A stretch of 64,000 bases of DNA from positions 1 through 64,000 of the forward strand of contig SBGU01000047.1 of NCBI GenBank assembly GCA_006226495.1, written 5' to 3'. Below the pieces are notes generated by a model. It made no database searches. It had not been told where the DNA came from and saw only the letters and a list, made by a program, of their open reading frames with translations. Shown here in pieces: positions 1 to 10,338 of this stretch. The position numbers and the translations under genes are program-made. The DNA comes from Alphaproteobacteria bacterium (GTDB lineage: Bacteria > Pseudomonadota > Alphaproteobacteria > Sphingomonadales > Kordiimonadaceae). The stretch's first letter is position 1, and each line of letters starts with the position of its first letter.

Positions 1-111
1 GGGCTTGGGGTGTTCGATGTGACAGACGGCGGCCTGAAGCTCGTCGAACTCGCCCCCGGCGTCAGCCTCGAGGATGTGAAGGCCCAGACCGAGGCCACGC
101 TGGTCGACTGA
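1..111 (+). CDS. 3-oxoacid CoA-transferase subunit B, C-terminal fragment (5' end outside window)
   Basis: The window opens inside a reading frame that codes for 36 residues and ends in TGA. The peptide contains FDVTDGGLKLVELAPGVS followed by a helix like LEDVKAQTEA. This matches the conserved C-terminus of the beta subunit of succinyl-CoA/acetoacetyl-CoA:3-oxoacid CoA-transferase, where a VTDGG..L.E.APG.....V...T segment closes the protein. The family transfers CoA from succinyl-CoA to acetoacetate in ketone-body use or PHB breakdown. The catalytic glutamate lies in the missing part, so the assignment rests on the tail only. A strong hairpin terminator follows 27 bases after the stop. Confidence 0.6.
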   Translation, partial: GLGVFDVTDGGLKLVELAPGVSLEDVKAQTEATLVD

Positions 112-137
112 CCTCAGCCAAATCAGCACAAAAGATC

Positions 138-163
138 AGGGCCCCGCACGGGGCCCTTTTTCT
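138..163 (+). terminator. Rho-independent terminator after the CoA-transferase gene
   Basis: GGGCCCC and GGGGCCC arms enclose a short GCAC loop, and a T-rich run follows directly. The hairpin lies just past the CoA-transferase stop and reaches the 3' end of the converging gene on the other strand. Confidence 0.8.
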
Positions 164-912
164 TATTGCGCTATTTTCCGGGGTTTGTAGCCCAGGTCCT
201 GCATCGCCTGCCTGAGCCGGCTGAAGGTGTCGGCGTCGACGCCGTGGCTGCAGGCCAGCGACAGTTGCGTTGGCGGCAAAGTACCCAGGTCGTCGATCAT
301 CACCAGGGTGTCCATGCCCTTCAGGCTTTGAAGCGCGGTGTGCCACTGGTCGCCGGGGATTATGGTATAATCGGCACGACCCGAAATCACCATCTGCACA
401 TGGTGCAGGCTGCTTTCGCCGGCATCGAACAGCCAGTCGCGCGGGGTTTTCACAAAACTGTCGATCTCGCTGCCGTAAGTGCTGCCGGGATGCAGGGCGC
501 CCCTGAGCGACGGATCACGCACCACCGCCGCCATGCTGCCATGGCCACGCAGTTCGGGTTCGAGTTCCTTGCGGGTGACCGCCACGTCGCCGGGCATGGC
601 ATCGAAGATGAAGGGCAGGAAGGACCAGCGCTTCGCCCGTTCATCGCTGTAGATGCGGCCGGTGGTGCAGAAGGCGCGGCGACCGTCGTCCAGCATGCGG
701 GTTTCGGTGGTGATGCCGGCCGGCAGCCAGTCGAGCGCAAGGCCCGCCCGGTCGGTGATGGCACGAATGGCGTCCGGGTGCGCGCCCGTGGGGGTGCCGC
801 CCTCGACCCGCATTTTCGGGGGATAGGGATAATAAGTGAATGTAATCGCCTGTGGCGCCGTATCCGTCTGGGCCAGCAACAGCATGGCCAGAAGGCTCGT
901 TGCAAAGGTCAC
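163..912 (-). CDS. Periplasmic solute-binding-like protein, paralogue 1 (SBP_bac_3-type)
   Basis: This is a 249-residue secreted protein. The hydrophobic N-terminus (TFATSLLAMLLLAQ) is a signal peptide, and the mature part starts at ITFTYYPYPPKMRVEGG, the first strand of the amino-acid-type solute-binding fold. I chose the GTG at 912 because GGGGA stands upstream of it; a GTG seven codons earlier is also open. It is 123 bases downstream of, and clearly paralogous to, the next gene. Shared blocks include YYPYPPK/YYHYPPK, FCTTGR, GHGSMAAVVRD/AHGSMAAVVRD and C.(H/R)GVDAD, with two conserved cysteines. No permease or ATPase gene is nearby, so it may be a sensor or orphan binding protein. The ligand is unknown. 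Confidence 0.72.
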   Translation of the reverse strand: MTFATSLLAMLLLAQTDTAPQAITFTYYPYPPKMRVEGGTPTGAHPDAIRAITDRAGLALDWLPAGITTETRMLDDGRRAFCTTGRIYSDERAKRWSFLPFIFDAMPGDVAVTRKELEPELRGHGSMAAVVRDPSLRGALHPGSTYGSEIDSFVKTPRDWLFDAGESSLHHVQMVISGRADYTIIPGDQWHTALQSLKGMDTLVMIDDLGTLPPTQLSLACSHGVDADTFSRLRQAMQDLGYKPRKIAQ

Positions 913-1034
913 GGCAGCATGTCCCCGATACACGACAGCAGAATGAAACCCTGACCACCAGAGTTTCCTATTCCTGCGGCGGGATCAAGTTTCTTTCAGG
1001 GTTGTGGCGGACAATTGTCGCCCCGGCACGGCCA

Positions 1035-1790
1035 TCATTGGCCGGGCGGCAGGTGGGGATAGCCCAGGTCGCCCATGGCCTTGTCGAGCCGGGCCAGGAT
1101 ATCGGCATCGACGCCGCGGCTGCACACCAGATACAAGGGCGTCTGGGGCAGGGTGCCAAGGTCCGGGATCATCACCAGCCTGTTCACGTCCGGATTCGCC
1201 TCCAGCGCTTCCTGCCATTGGTCCTCGGGCACGATGGCATATTGCGCCCGGTTCGCCAGCAGCATGTTGATCAGTTGGAAGTCGGTCTTGCCGTCCCTGT
1301 AGATCCAGCCCGGTTCGGTGCGCAGCACCTCGTCGATCTCGCGGCCATAGACGCCGCTGCCCAACAGGGTGCCGAGGATAGCCTTGTCGCGCACCACGGC
1401 GGCCATGCTGCCGTGCGCCCGAAGCACCGGTGCCATTTCCTTTGTGGTGACCGTCACATCGGCGGGAATGGTGTCGAACTGGTAGGGCAGGAAGGCCCAG
1501 CGTGCGCCGCGCTCGGCGGTATAATAACGACCGGTGGTGCAGAAGCTGCGGCGGCCGTCATTCAGCATGCGCGCTTCTTCATTGATGGTGGAGGCAAGCC
1601 ATTCAAGCTGCAGGCCGGCCTTTGCGGCAATGGCCTCAAGCCCGTCGGCATAGGGGCCGGCGGGTTTGCCATCTTCCACCCGCAGCTTCGGCGGATAATG
1701 ATAATAGGTGACAGCCAGTGCCTTGTCCGGGTCCGCATGGGTTTCCATACTTGCCGCCAGGATGGCAGTCAGGATCACAAAAATCTTCAC
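1035..1790 (-). CDS. Periplasmic solute-binding-like protein, paralogue 2 (SBP_bac_3-type)
   Basis: This 251-residue secreted protein is the tandem paralogue of the preceding entry and is transcribed first. I chose the GTG at 1790, which is preceded by a GGGGGAAGAG ribosome site and gives a typical signal peptide (KIFVILTAILAASMETHA). A longer reading from 1865 adds 25 residues that would spoil the signal peptide. The mature protein begins LAVTYYHYPPKLRVEDGKPAGPY, with FCTTGRYYTAERGARW, AHGSMAAVVRDKAI and LVCSRGVDADI following. These are the same landmarks as paralogue 1, so the pair arose by duplication. No transporter partner is adjacent; the ligand cannot be read from sequence. Confidence 0.75.
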   Translation of the reverse strand: MKIFVILTAILAASMETHADPDKALAVTYYHYPPKLRVEDGKPAGPYADGLEAIAAKAGLQLEWLASTINEEARMLNDGRRSFCTTGRYYTAERGARWAFLPYQFDTIPADVTVTTKEMAPVLRAHGSMAAVVRDKAILGTLLGSGVYGREIDEVLRTEPGWIYRDGKTDFQLINMLLANRAQYAIVPEDQWQEALEANPDVNRLVMIPDLGTLPQTPLYLVCSRGVDADILARLDKAMGDLGYPHLPPGQ

Positions 1791-1994
1791 TAAGCTCTTC
1801 CCCCACCCGCTTTGCCGGGCGTTTGCGCTAAACTCTATCATCTTTGCGCGGGGATCAAGCGCCAATATGTATCAATCCGCTATACGGACAGGCGAAAATG
1901 CATCCGGGCTTGCGGAAGTTGCAGGAATGAAACAATCTTGATGGCAAAGGTGGCGGGCAGGCACAATATCTGCCACCGGAACAGAGAGACTTTC

Positions 1995-2573
1995 ATGGCG
2001 GCAGGCAACAATGAGGCGCGGTTCAGCTTTCCCGCCTTTGCGACACACCAGCATATCGTGGCGTTTTTCAGCGCCTGGCGCAACTGGCGCGGCGATGCCA
2101 TGGTGCCGACACGCAGCCAGATACGCCTGGCCGATATCCCGCACCTGATGCGCGGCTGCATGCTGCTTGATATGCACGGGCCGGACCAGATTGTCTTCCG
2201 CTATGCCGGCAGCCTGTTCCAGGACCTGTATAAATTCGATTTCACCGGCGCCAACTATCTCGATATCACCGAACCCGCGACCAGGGACATGCGCTCGAGG
2301 CGGCTGATGGCGGTGGTCGAACAACCCGCTGCCGCAGTCTGGACCGCGCCCGGTGTCGATACGGTCGATTTTATCGGCGCCAGCGTGCCGATCCTTGCGG
2401 ACCATCCGGGCCAGCCGCCGCTTTTGATGCAGGTGTGCATCCACCTGAAGGACTTGCACCATATCCGGCCGGCCACCATGGCGGTGGGGCGCGAAAAGGT
2501 CGAGATTTCGAACCGCTTCCGCTTTATCGACATCGGCGCCGGCATACCCGCAGATGAAAGCCTGGAATCCTGA
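1995..2573 (+). CDS. PAS-domain protein (PAS_5-like), copy 1
   Basis: A 192-residue soluble protein made of little more than one PAS domain. It starts at the ATG at 1995 after a weak AGAGAGA site. Landmarks of the family are the W....D..P.R....LADIPHLM segment, the core strand QIVFRYAGSLFQDLYKFDFTGANYLDI, and a late strand ISNRFRFIDIGAG. The PAS_5 family occurs in many copies in alphaproteobacteria, usually without any attached output domain, and its role is not established. Its stop lies 7 bases from the stop of a second PAS gene on the opposite strand, and two more copies lie at 15.3 and 26.7 kb. Confidence 0.75.
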   Translation: MAAGNNEARFSFPAFATHQHIVAFFSAWRNWRGDAMVPTRSQIRLADIPHLMRGCMLLDMHGPDQIVFRYAGSLFQDLYKFDFTGANYLDITEPATRDMRSRRLMAVVEQPAAAVWTAPGVDTVDFIGASVPILADHPGQPPLLMQVCIHLKDLHHIRPATMAVGREKVEISNRFRFIDIGAGIPADESLES

Positions 2574-2580
2574 CCTGCCG

Positions 2581-3102
2581 TCAGGACCAGACGGAACAGC
2601 CGAACAGGCGCGACATGTCGCCGTCGGGTCCGGCAAGGGGCAGCACCACGGTGGCGTTGCTTTTGACCGCGAACTCGCCCTGCAGGAATTCGGTCAGGAA
2701 GAAGGTCGGGCGTTTTTCGGCGCAGGTCTGGCGCGCGAAATGCAGGCTGCCGGCGGCGCTTTTGTCACGCCGGGCCGCTTCGCTCATCAGCATGCCGGTG
2801 GCCTCGGAACCATAACGCGCCGCGTGGGCCGTGCCGAACAGGCGCCAGCGGAAATCCTGTCCGCCGTCGACGATATCAAGGATATACATATAGGGCAGCA
2901 ATTCGGCGCCCAGCCAGGTGGGCGTCACATGGCTTGCCGACGGCAGCTCGCCGGGCAGCGCCATCCACATGTCATACAGTTTCACCGGCAGCCGGAACAG
3001 CGGCAGCTTGCGCGCCACCACGGTCAGCACCGCCTCGGCCCGGCTGTCCAGCTTCTGGCCGCGAATGGTCTGCCATTCGGAAAATGTATTGAAGTCGCCC
3101 AT
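2581..3102 (-). CDS. PAS-domain protein (PAS_5-like), copy 2
   Basis: A 173-residue protein starting at the ATG at 3102, which has a good GGAGGGG ribosome site 11 bases upstream. Recognisable family features are the WLGAELLPYMYILDIVDGG strand and the following RWRLFGTAHAARYGSEATG, which match the core of the PAS_5 family closely. The C-terminal strand is NATVVLPLAGPDGDMSRLFGCS. It converges on copy 1 with a 7-base gap but shares only the family pattern with it, so the pair is not a recent duplication. No output domain is attached; a single-domain sensor or adaptor role is inference. Confidence 0.78.
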   Translation of the reverse strand: MGDFNTFSEWQTIRGQKLDSRAEAVLTVVARKLPLFRLPVKLYDMWMALPGELPSASHVTPTWLGAELLPYMYILDIVDGGQDFRWRLFGTAHAARYGSEATGMLMSEAARRDKSAAGSLHFARQTCAEKRPTFFLTEFLQGEFAVKSNATVVLPLAGPDGDMSRLFGCSVWS

Positions 3103-3349
3103 GGACGCAGATGCCCCTCCGCACTCAAGACCATGTGCTAGCATAAATGGCAATTCTTGTGGAATCGTTATTGCGGCGCGACGTCTGCCGGCTTTTTGCG
3201 CGATGATGCGACCGCGCGGCCATGGTGGCAGCGATTGGACCACCACAGGACCGGCTCGTCGCACTATCCGATGGTTGTGCCTGCAATTTTCTGTTGAACC
3301 ACCCGCCGTTTCTTGCCAGCCTGTGCCGGCAATCTGCAGGGGGACATCC

Positions 3350-4315
3350 ATGTTGGCACGCCGTGAACTCGCCATCACCTTCGGCGTCTGGGCCGGGGCC
3401 TGGGGGTTTTTGCACCTGATCGACCATTTGAGCATTCACATGCAGGTTCGCTTCATGGGCGCGTGGGGCCTGCAGGACATCTATCAGCTCTATCAGCATG
3501 AAGACGTAATGGCCGGGATTTCTCTATTTGTGGCGCTGTTGCTGTCGGGGCGTTCAGCCATATTGTTGGCGGCGACCTTTAGCGTGTTTTCGGTCGTCTT
3601 CCAGGCGTTGGACGGCACGCTCTATTATCTTGCGGTGGCGACCAGTCCGGTGACGGCTCCGCCACAGAGCCTAGTTTCCTATATACTGGATCGGGGCGCG
3701 CTGGTACGAACCATGGCCGGATATGGTGTCGTGGCGGCCTTTTGGCTGCTGCTGATTTCGTCTGGTCTGACGAGTGCAATATTGCGCACATTTGCGCGAT
3801 GGCTGCAGTTCGACACCGAAGCCGTTGCACGCTGGTGGCGTTGGTGGCTCTCCCTGCCACTTTGGTCGAGCATGGCATGGCTCAGGCGCGCGGTCAGGGC
3901 TGGTGTGCCTGCATATTGCATTGCTGCAGCGGTAAATCTTCTGTCGCCGCTGCTGTTAATGGCACTCTATCTGCTTCTCTATGCGGCTATCGGACAGCAA
4001 GAACCGCTGGAGGGTTGGATTTCCCTCTATCTGCAAATGAATAGCGCGACGCTTTTGACCGTGGCGCTGCTCGCAGCCATCATTGGAAGCTGCGCAGGTC
4101 GGCTTGGGGTCAGATTCGATTATTTTGTGTCCGTATGTGCGGTCGCACTTGCGCAACTGCCTGCGATTACCAACGGGATCGGTAATTTGCAGATGGCGAC
4201 CTATGACGCCGATGCAAATCGGTTGGTTCAGTTTACCCTGCTGAACCTTGTGTTGGAAACCGCCATTACCTCAGTTGTGATGTGGCGCTTTTGCAGGTCA
4301 GCGCGCCCCACCTAA
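3350..4315 (+). CDS. Polytopic membrane protein of unknown function
   Basis: I do not recognise this 321-residue protein. The ATG at 3350 follows a GCAGGGGGA site. Roughly seven hydrophobic stretches are visible: near residues 8-24, 57-90, 125-150, 188-225, 235-260 and 265-300. A polar amphipathic loop between them is rich in tryptophan (ARWWRWWLSL near residue 165). The layout of two blocks of membrane helices around a central cytoplasmic or periplasmic stretch recalls small Yip1-like or DUF-type membrane proteins, but no motif settles it. Its last 4 bases overlap the tldD stop on the opposite strand. Codon use is slightly more AT-rich than in the neighbouring core genes. Confidence 0.65.
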   Translation: MLARRELAITFGVWAGAWGFLHLIDHLSIHMQVRFMGAWGLQDIYQLYQHEDVMAGISLFVALLLSGRSAILLAATFSVFSVVFQALDGTLYYLAVATSPVTAPPQSLVSYILDRGALVRTMAGYGVVAAFWLLLISSGLTSAILRTFARWLQFDTEAVARWWRWWLSLPLWSSMAWLRRAVRAGVPAYCIAAAVNLLSPLLLMALYLLLYAAIGQQEPLEGWISLYLQMNSATLLTVALLAAIIGSCAGRLGVRFDYFVSVCAVALAQLPAITNGIGNLQMATYDADANRLVQFTLLNLVLETAITSVVMWRFCRSARPT

Positions 4316-5745
4316 CCCGCCGTACCGCCGACCGTCAGGCCGTCGACGCGGAGGGTGGGCTGGCCGACGCCGGCGGGAACCTGCTGGCCGCCTTTGCCGC
4401 AGATGCCGACACCATTGTCGAGCGCGAGGTCGTTGCCGATCATGGACACCCGTTTCAGCACATCGGGGCCGTTGCCGATGAGGGTGGCGCCCTTCACCGG
4501 ATGCAGGATCTTGCCGCCCTTGACCCGGTAGGCCTCGGTGCAACTGAAGACGAACTTGCCCGATGTGATGTCGACCTGGCCGCCGCCGAAATTGACCGCG
4601 TACAGCCCGTCGTCGACGCTGGCGAGGATTTCGGCAGGGTCCTTGTCGCCCGCGAGCATGAAAGTGTTGGTCATGCGTGGCATCGGCTGGTGCGCGAAGC
4701 TCTGGCGCCGGCCGTTGCCGGTGGGCTGCATGCCCATGAGCCGCGCATTCAGCCGGTCCTGCATGTAACCCTTGAGGATGCCGTCCTCGATCAGCACCGT
4801 GCGTTCGGTGGGCGTGCCTTCGTCATCGACCGACAGGGAGCCGCGCCGGGCCTCAAGCGTGCCGTCGTCCACGACCGTGACACCCGGTGCCGCGACCCGT
4901 TCGCCCAGAAGGCCGGCGAAAGCCGAGGTTTTTTTGCGGTTGAAGTCGCCCTCAAGGCCGTGGCCCACGGCTTCGTGCAAGAGCACACCCGGCCAGCCGG
5001 GGCCCAGCACCACGGTCATTTCGCCCGCCGGCGCATCCTGGCTTTCAAGGTTGACGGCAGCCTGGCGGATGGCTTCATGCACCTGTGCCTGCCACTGGGA
5101 CTGGTCGAACAGGAAATCATAGGCGCGGCGCCCGCCGGCGCCGTCGAACCCAGTTTCCTGCCGGTCGCCTTCCCCCAGCATGACCGAGACATTCAGGCGC
5201 ACGAGCGGGCGGATGTCGCGCACCCGGTGGCCGTCGGCCCGGATGATCTCGACCGCCTGCCAGCTTCCGACGAGGCCAACGCTGACCTGCCGCACCCGGG
5301 GGTCGGCGTCGCGGGCATAGGCGTCGATTTCACCCAGCAGGGAGACCTTGCGGTCGAAGCCGATGCCAAGGAGCGGGTTCTGGTCGCTGTAGAGCTGTTT
5401 GTTGGTGCGGGCGGGGGCCAGGCTCATGCTGCCCGACGTGCCTGTGCGCACGGCACGCACGGTGTCGCCCGCGCGCTTGATCGCGGCTTCCGAAAGCTCG
5501 TTCGAATGGGCATAGCCCGTGGAGTCGCCTGTCACGGCCCTGAGGCCGAATCCTTGACTCGAGTCAAAGCTCGCCGCCTTCAGCCGGCCATCGTCGAAAC
5601 TGAAGGATTCCGACTGGGTGGATTCAAGGTAAAGCTCGCCGTCGTCCATGCCCTGAAGCTGTTCGGAAACCAGCATTTCCGTGCGTTTTTCGTCGAGGTC
5701 CGAGTCTGCGAAAAAGAAGTTCAGCGAGGGTGTCGCGTCGGTCAT
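4312..5745 (-). CDS. tldD: Metalloprotease TldD
   Basis: A 477-residue protein of normal family length. TldD acts with TldE/PmbA as a cytoplasmic metallopeptidase that degrades unfolded peptides and matures some modified peptides. The zinc motif HEAVGHGLEGD is at about residues 256-266. The C-terminal family block SGKFVFSCTEAYRVKGGKI and the closing GNGPDVL..V.MIGNDL....G.CGK are intact. Most alphaproteobacteria pair it with a separate tldE; no tldE gene is in this window. It is divergent from the cox cluster across a 320-base gap that probably holds promoters for both. Confidence 0.95.
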   Translation of the reverse strand: MTDATPSLNFFFADSDLDEKRTEMLVSEQLQGMDDGELYLESTQSESFSFDDGRLKAASFDSSQGFGLRAVTGDSTGYAHSNELSEAAIKRAGDTVRAVRTGTSGSMSLAPARTNKQLYSDQNPLLGIGFDRKVSLLGEIDAYARDADPRVRQVSVGLVGSWQAVEIIRADGHRVRDIRPLVRLNVSVMLGEGDRQETGFDGAGGRRAYDFLFDQSQWQAQVHEAIRQAAVNLESQDAPAGEMTVVLGPGWPGVLLHEAVGHGLEGDFNRKKTSAFAGLLGERVAAPGVTVVDDGTLEARRGSLSVDDEGTPTERTVLIEDGILKGYMQDRLNARLMGMQPTGNGRRQSFAHQPMPRMTNTFMLAGDKDPAEILASVDDGLYAVNFGGGQVDITSGKFVFSCTEAYRVKGGKILHPVKGATLIGNGPDVLKRVSMIGNDLALDNGVGICGKGGQQVPAGVGQPTLRVDGLTVGGTAG

Positions 5746-5908
5746 GACCTACTCCTGAGGCGAGGAAAACCGCGGCGCTGCGGCCATTTGCCGCACATGC
5801 CGCCTACTGATTGGCGTTACCATGATACGCATAGTTGCCAATGACAAGCCATGTCGCCGAAAAATGCTGTTTTGAGGCAGAAAAATGGCACAAGGCACGC
5901 TCTCGGGC

Positions 5909-5936
5909 TTGAGCCTGCGCAAACCTCTGGTATAAC
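5909..5936 (+). promoter_or_regulatory. Candidate sigma-70 promoter upstream of the cox cluster
   Basis: TTGAGC (5909-5914) and TATAAC (5931-5936) are separated by 16 bases and lie about 130 bases before the coxB start. The surrounding 5746-6065 gap, 320 bases between divergent tldD and coxB, holds no convincing gene, RNA or repeat. A second possible -10 (TATAAC at 6007-6012) has no clear -35. Confidence 0.35.
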
Positions 5937-6065
5937 GGGCGCGCATTTTTATCGGCCGGAAGCAGATCCGTCCCGCTTCCAACTGGCCGAACCGCCGGAT
6001 TTTGCTTATAACATAGGCACCATCCGGTCGCCCGGGTAGGGGTAGGAAAAAAGGAAAGCAGAACT

Positions 6066-6956
6066 ATGAACGTCAAAAGGCTTACCGCCGGAATGATGGC
6101 CACCGTGATGGCTGTATTCGGTTTTACGGTTGGCGCACTGGCCGATGCCGTCAAGGGCATGCCGCACGATAAGGGGCTGTGGCTTCAGGACGCTGTCAAC
6201 GAACAGGCCGCCAAGATCGACGATTTCCACATCCTTCTTATGTGGATCATCACCATCATCGCCGCCTTTGTCTTCATCCTGATGTTCTGGGTGATGGTAA
6301 GGTACCGCGAGAAGGCGAACCCCGAGCCGTCCAAGACGAGCCATAACACCTTCATCGAATTTGTCTGGACCGTTGTGCCGATCGGCATCCTGGTCGGCAT
6401 CGGTTTCTGGTCGATCCCGCTGCTCTATTACCAGGACGTGGTTCCCGAGACCGAGTTCGCCGTCCGCGTGACCGGCAACCAGTGGAACTGGACCTATACC
6501 TACCCTGACCATGGCAATATCGAGTTCACGGCTTCCGTGGTGCCCAACAGCGCCTACAAGGACGCCGGCGAAATGGCTGGTTACGAACAGGCGCTGACCA
6601 AGTTCCTGGGCCATCCTGCCAATATCAAGAACCGCCTCCTGGACGCCGACTACCGCCTTGTTGTTCCGGTCAACACCAAGATCAAGGTGCAACTGAGCGC
6701 ATCCGACGTCATTCACGCCTGGGCGGTTCCGTCCTTCGGTGTGAAGCTGGACGCCGTGCCTGGCCGCCTGAACGAAACCTGGTTCGAAGCCAACGAAACC
6801 GGCACTTTCTACGGTCAGTGCTCGGAACTGTGCGGCAAGGACCATGCTTTCATGCCGATCGCGGTCGAGGTCGTGTCCAAGGAAGAATTCGCCCAGTGGG
6901 TGGAACGCGCGAAGGCTGAATATGCCGACGCCGGCACCACCGCTCTTGGTCGTTAA
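6066..6956 (+). CDS. coxB: Cytochrome c oxidase subunit II
   Basis: This 296-residue protein is the CuA-bearing electron entry subunit of the aa3-type oxidase in the inner membrane. A cleavable signal peptide (residues 1-26, ending GALA) is followed by two transmembrane helices (about 57-80 and 100-118) and the periplasmic cupredoxin domain. The CuA ligands are visible: the histidine in SDVIHAW, and CSELCGKDH with Cys252 and Cys256 plus the following His and Met (HAFMP). The aromatic patch QWNWTYTYP, used for electron transfer from cytochrome c, is present. There is no fused heme c domain. It is first in an operon-like run with coxA 24 bases downstream. Confidence 0.97.
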   Translation: MNVKRLTAGMMATVMAVFGFTVGALADAVKGMPHDKGLWLQDAVNEQAAKIDDFHILLMWIITIIAAFVFILMFWVMVRYREKANPEPSKTSHNTFIEFVWTVVPIGILVGIGFWSIPLLYYQDVVPETEFAVRVTGNQWNWTYTYPDHGNIEFTASVVPNSAYKDAGEMAGYEQALTKFLGHPANIKNRLLDADYRLVVPVNTKIKVQLSASDVIHAWAVPSFGVKLDAVPGRLNETWFEANETGTFYGQCSELCGKDHAFMPIAVEVVSKEEFAQWVERAKAEYADAGTTALGR

Positions 6957-8585
<1,629 letters not shown>

Positions 8586-8603
8586 GCAAAGAAGGACCCT
8601 GTT

Positions 8604-9536
8604 TTGGCTGACAGCCTGACATCCTTTGACAGCAACCAGTCTGCCGCCTCGGGTTTCCACCCGGGGCGGGAGGCTGAAGCACGTGACTTCGTGGCGCTTC
8701 TGAAGCCGCGGGTCATGTCGCTGGTCATTTTCACCGCGTTCGTCGGCATCATTGCCGCGCCGGGCGCGATGAACCCGGTTCTGGCCTTCGCCGCGCTTCT
8801 GATGATCGCGGTGGGCGCGGGCGCCTCGGGTGCCCTCAACATGTGGTACGACGCCGACATCGACGCGGTGATGGACCGTACCGCCAAACGGCCGATCCCG
8901 GCCGGCAAGGTTTCGCCCGGCGATGCGCTCGGCTTTGGCCTTACCCTTTCTGTCGCGTCTGTTGTGCTTCTGGGCCTGATGGTCAATGTGACCTCGGCTG
9001 CGCTCCTGGCGCTGACCATCTTTTTCTATGCCGTTATCTACACCATGTGGCTGAAGCGGCGCACCCCGCAGAATATCGTGATCGGTGGTGCAGCCGGCGC
9101 CTTCCCGCCGATGATCGGCTGGGCCGCTGTCACCGACAGCGTGACCCTCGAATCCATGGTTCTGTTCGGCATCATCTTCCTCTGGACCCCGCCGCACTTC
9201 TGGTCCCTGTCGCTTTTCCTGTCGAAAGACTATGAAAAGGTCGGCGTACCGATGCTGCCGGTGGTGGCCGGTGTAAAGGAAACCCGTCGCCAGATCCTGC
9301 TGTACAGCCTTCTGGTCGTGCCCTGCGGTGTTGCGCCTTATTTCATGGGCTTTGCCGGCCCGGTGTTCGGCGCCGTTTCCGCCGCGCTGGGCGCCTGGTT
9401 CCTTGTGCTGGCATACCGTGTGTGGCGCGGGCGTGAAAAGGCCGAACGCAAACTGTTCGCCTTCTCGATCCTGTATCTGTTTGTGGTGTTCGCGACCCTG
9501 GCCGCCGAACGCATTGTCGAGGGGCTGGTGGCATGA
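8604..9536 (+). CDS. ctaB: Protoheme IX farnesyltransferase (heme O synthase)
   Basis: This 310-residue membrane prenyltransferase adds farnesyl to heme b to make heme O, the first step to heme A for the oxidase encoded next to it. The UbiA-superfamily aspartate motifs are present: [18 protein letters not shown] near residue 80-98 and the second loop [12 protein letters not shown]. About eight or nine hydrophobic helices are visible. The start is a TTG at 8604 after GAAGGA; no in-frame ATG fits the family's N-terminal length better. It overlaps the next small gene by 4 bases (ATGA), indicating coupled translation. Confidence 0.95.
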   Translation: MADSLTSFDSNQSAASGFHPGREAEARDFVALLKPRVMSLVIFTAFVGIIAAPGAMNPVLAFAALLMIAVGAGASGALNMWYDADIDAVMDRTAKRPIPAGKVSPGDALGFGLTLSVASVVLLGLMVNVTSAALLALTIFFYAVIYTMWLKRRTPQNIVIGGAAGAFPPMIGWAAVTDSVTLESMVLFGIIFLWTPPHFWSLSLFLSKDYEKVGVPMLPVVAGVKETRRQILLYSLLVVPCGVAPYFMGFAGPVFGAVSAALGAWFLVLAYRVWRGREKAERKLFAFSILYLFVVFATLAAERIVEGLVA

Positions 9537-9721
9537 GCGAAAACCTGAACCAACAGGATCAGCACGGCACGCGCGAAAAATTTGTCGAACAGCCGGTCCG
9601 TACCGAAGAAGACATGGCGCGCATCCGCCGCCGCAACAAGGCCCTTGGCCTTGCGCTGGGCGCGTTTGTGGTGCTGCTGGCCATCTTCAGCTATTTCCGG
9701 GTGAAGGGGCTGACACCGTGA
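9533..9721 (+). CDS. Small CoxF-like membrane protein of the cox cluster
   Basis: This 62-residue protein has a charged N-terminal half (residues 1-37, with RIRRRNK just before the membrane) and one transmembrane helix (about 38-55, [18 protein letters not shown]). A tiny single-helix gene in exactly this place, between ctaB and ctaG, is usual in alphaproteobacterial cox clusters, where it is often called coxF or left hypothetical. Its start overlaps the ctaB stop (ATGA) and its stop overlaps the ctaG start (GTGA), so the three are translationally linked. A role in oxidase assembly is inferred from position only. Confidence 0.8.
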   Translation: MSENLNQQDQHGTREKFVEQPVRTEEDMARIRRRNKALGLALGAFVVLLAIFSYFRVKGLTP

Positions 9722-10287
9722 CCGACACCAACCGCAAAAATGGCCGCACGGCTGTCATTGTCGGGCTGGTTGCCGCCGGCATGGTGGGCATGTCCTTTGC
9801 CGCCGTGCCGCTGTATCGCATCTTCTGCCAGGTTACCGGTTATGGTGGCACACCCAAGCAGGTGGACCTTGCATCCGAAACCGTGATCGACCGTGAAATG
9901 ACGGTGCGCTTTGCCGCGAACCTCAATCACGACATGCCGTGGGATTTCAAGCCGGAACAGAACAAGCAGCTTCTGAAAGTGGGCGAGCAGCATATCGCCT
10001 ATTACCAGGCCTATAATCCGACGGACAAGCCGATCACCGGCCGGGCCAGCTACAATATCACGCCGGACAAGGCGGGCAGCTATTTTGCCAAGATCGACTG
10101 TTTCTGCTTTACGGAACAGACCTTGCAACCGGGCGAACGGGTGGATATGCCCGTCGTCTATTATATTGATCCCTCGATCGACGAGGATCGCAATCTGGAT
10201 GATGTCGGCGAAGTAACGCTGTCTTATACCTTCTTTGTCGTGAAGGACGACGAGAAGGTGAAGACGGTCGCCGCACTGAAACAATAA
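9718..10287 (+). CDS. ctaG: Cytochrome c oxidase assembly protein CtaG (Cox11 family)
   Basis: This 189-residue copper chaperone delivers Cu to the CuB site of subunit I. One N-terminal membrane anchor (about residues 12-30, VIVGLVAAGMVGMSFAAVPLY) is followed by the periplasmic Cox11 domain. That domain carries the family signature FCQVTGYGGT and the copper-binding pair in CFCFTEQTLQPGE. The GTG at 9718 overlaps the stop of the preceding small gene. Length and motif spacing are normal for Cox11, and its place between ctaB and coxC supports the call. Confidence 0.95.
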   Translation: MTDTNRKNGRTAVIVGLVAAGMVGMSFAAVPLYRIFCQVTGYGGTPKQVDLASETVIDREMTVRFAANLNHDMPWDFKPEQNKQLLKVGEQHIAYYQAYNPTDKPITGRASYNITPDKAGSYFAKIDCFCFTEQTLQPGERVDMPVVYYIDPSIDEDRNLDDVGEVTLSYTFFVVKDDEKVKTVAALKQ

Positions 10288-10338
10288 CAGGTAGGGAAAA
10301 GTCAGCCGGATACCCGGCGCTTTGTTAGGAGAATACTT

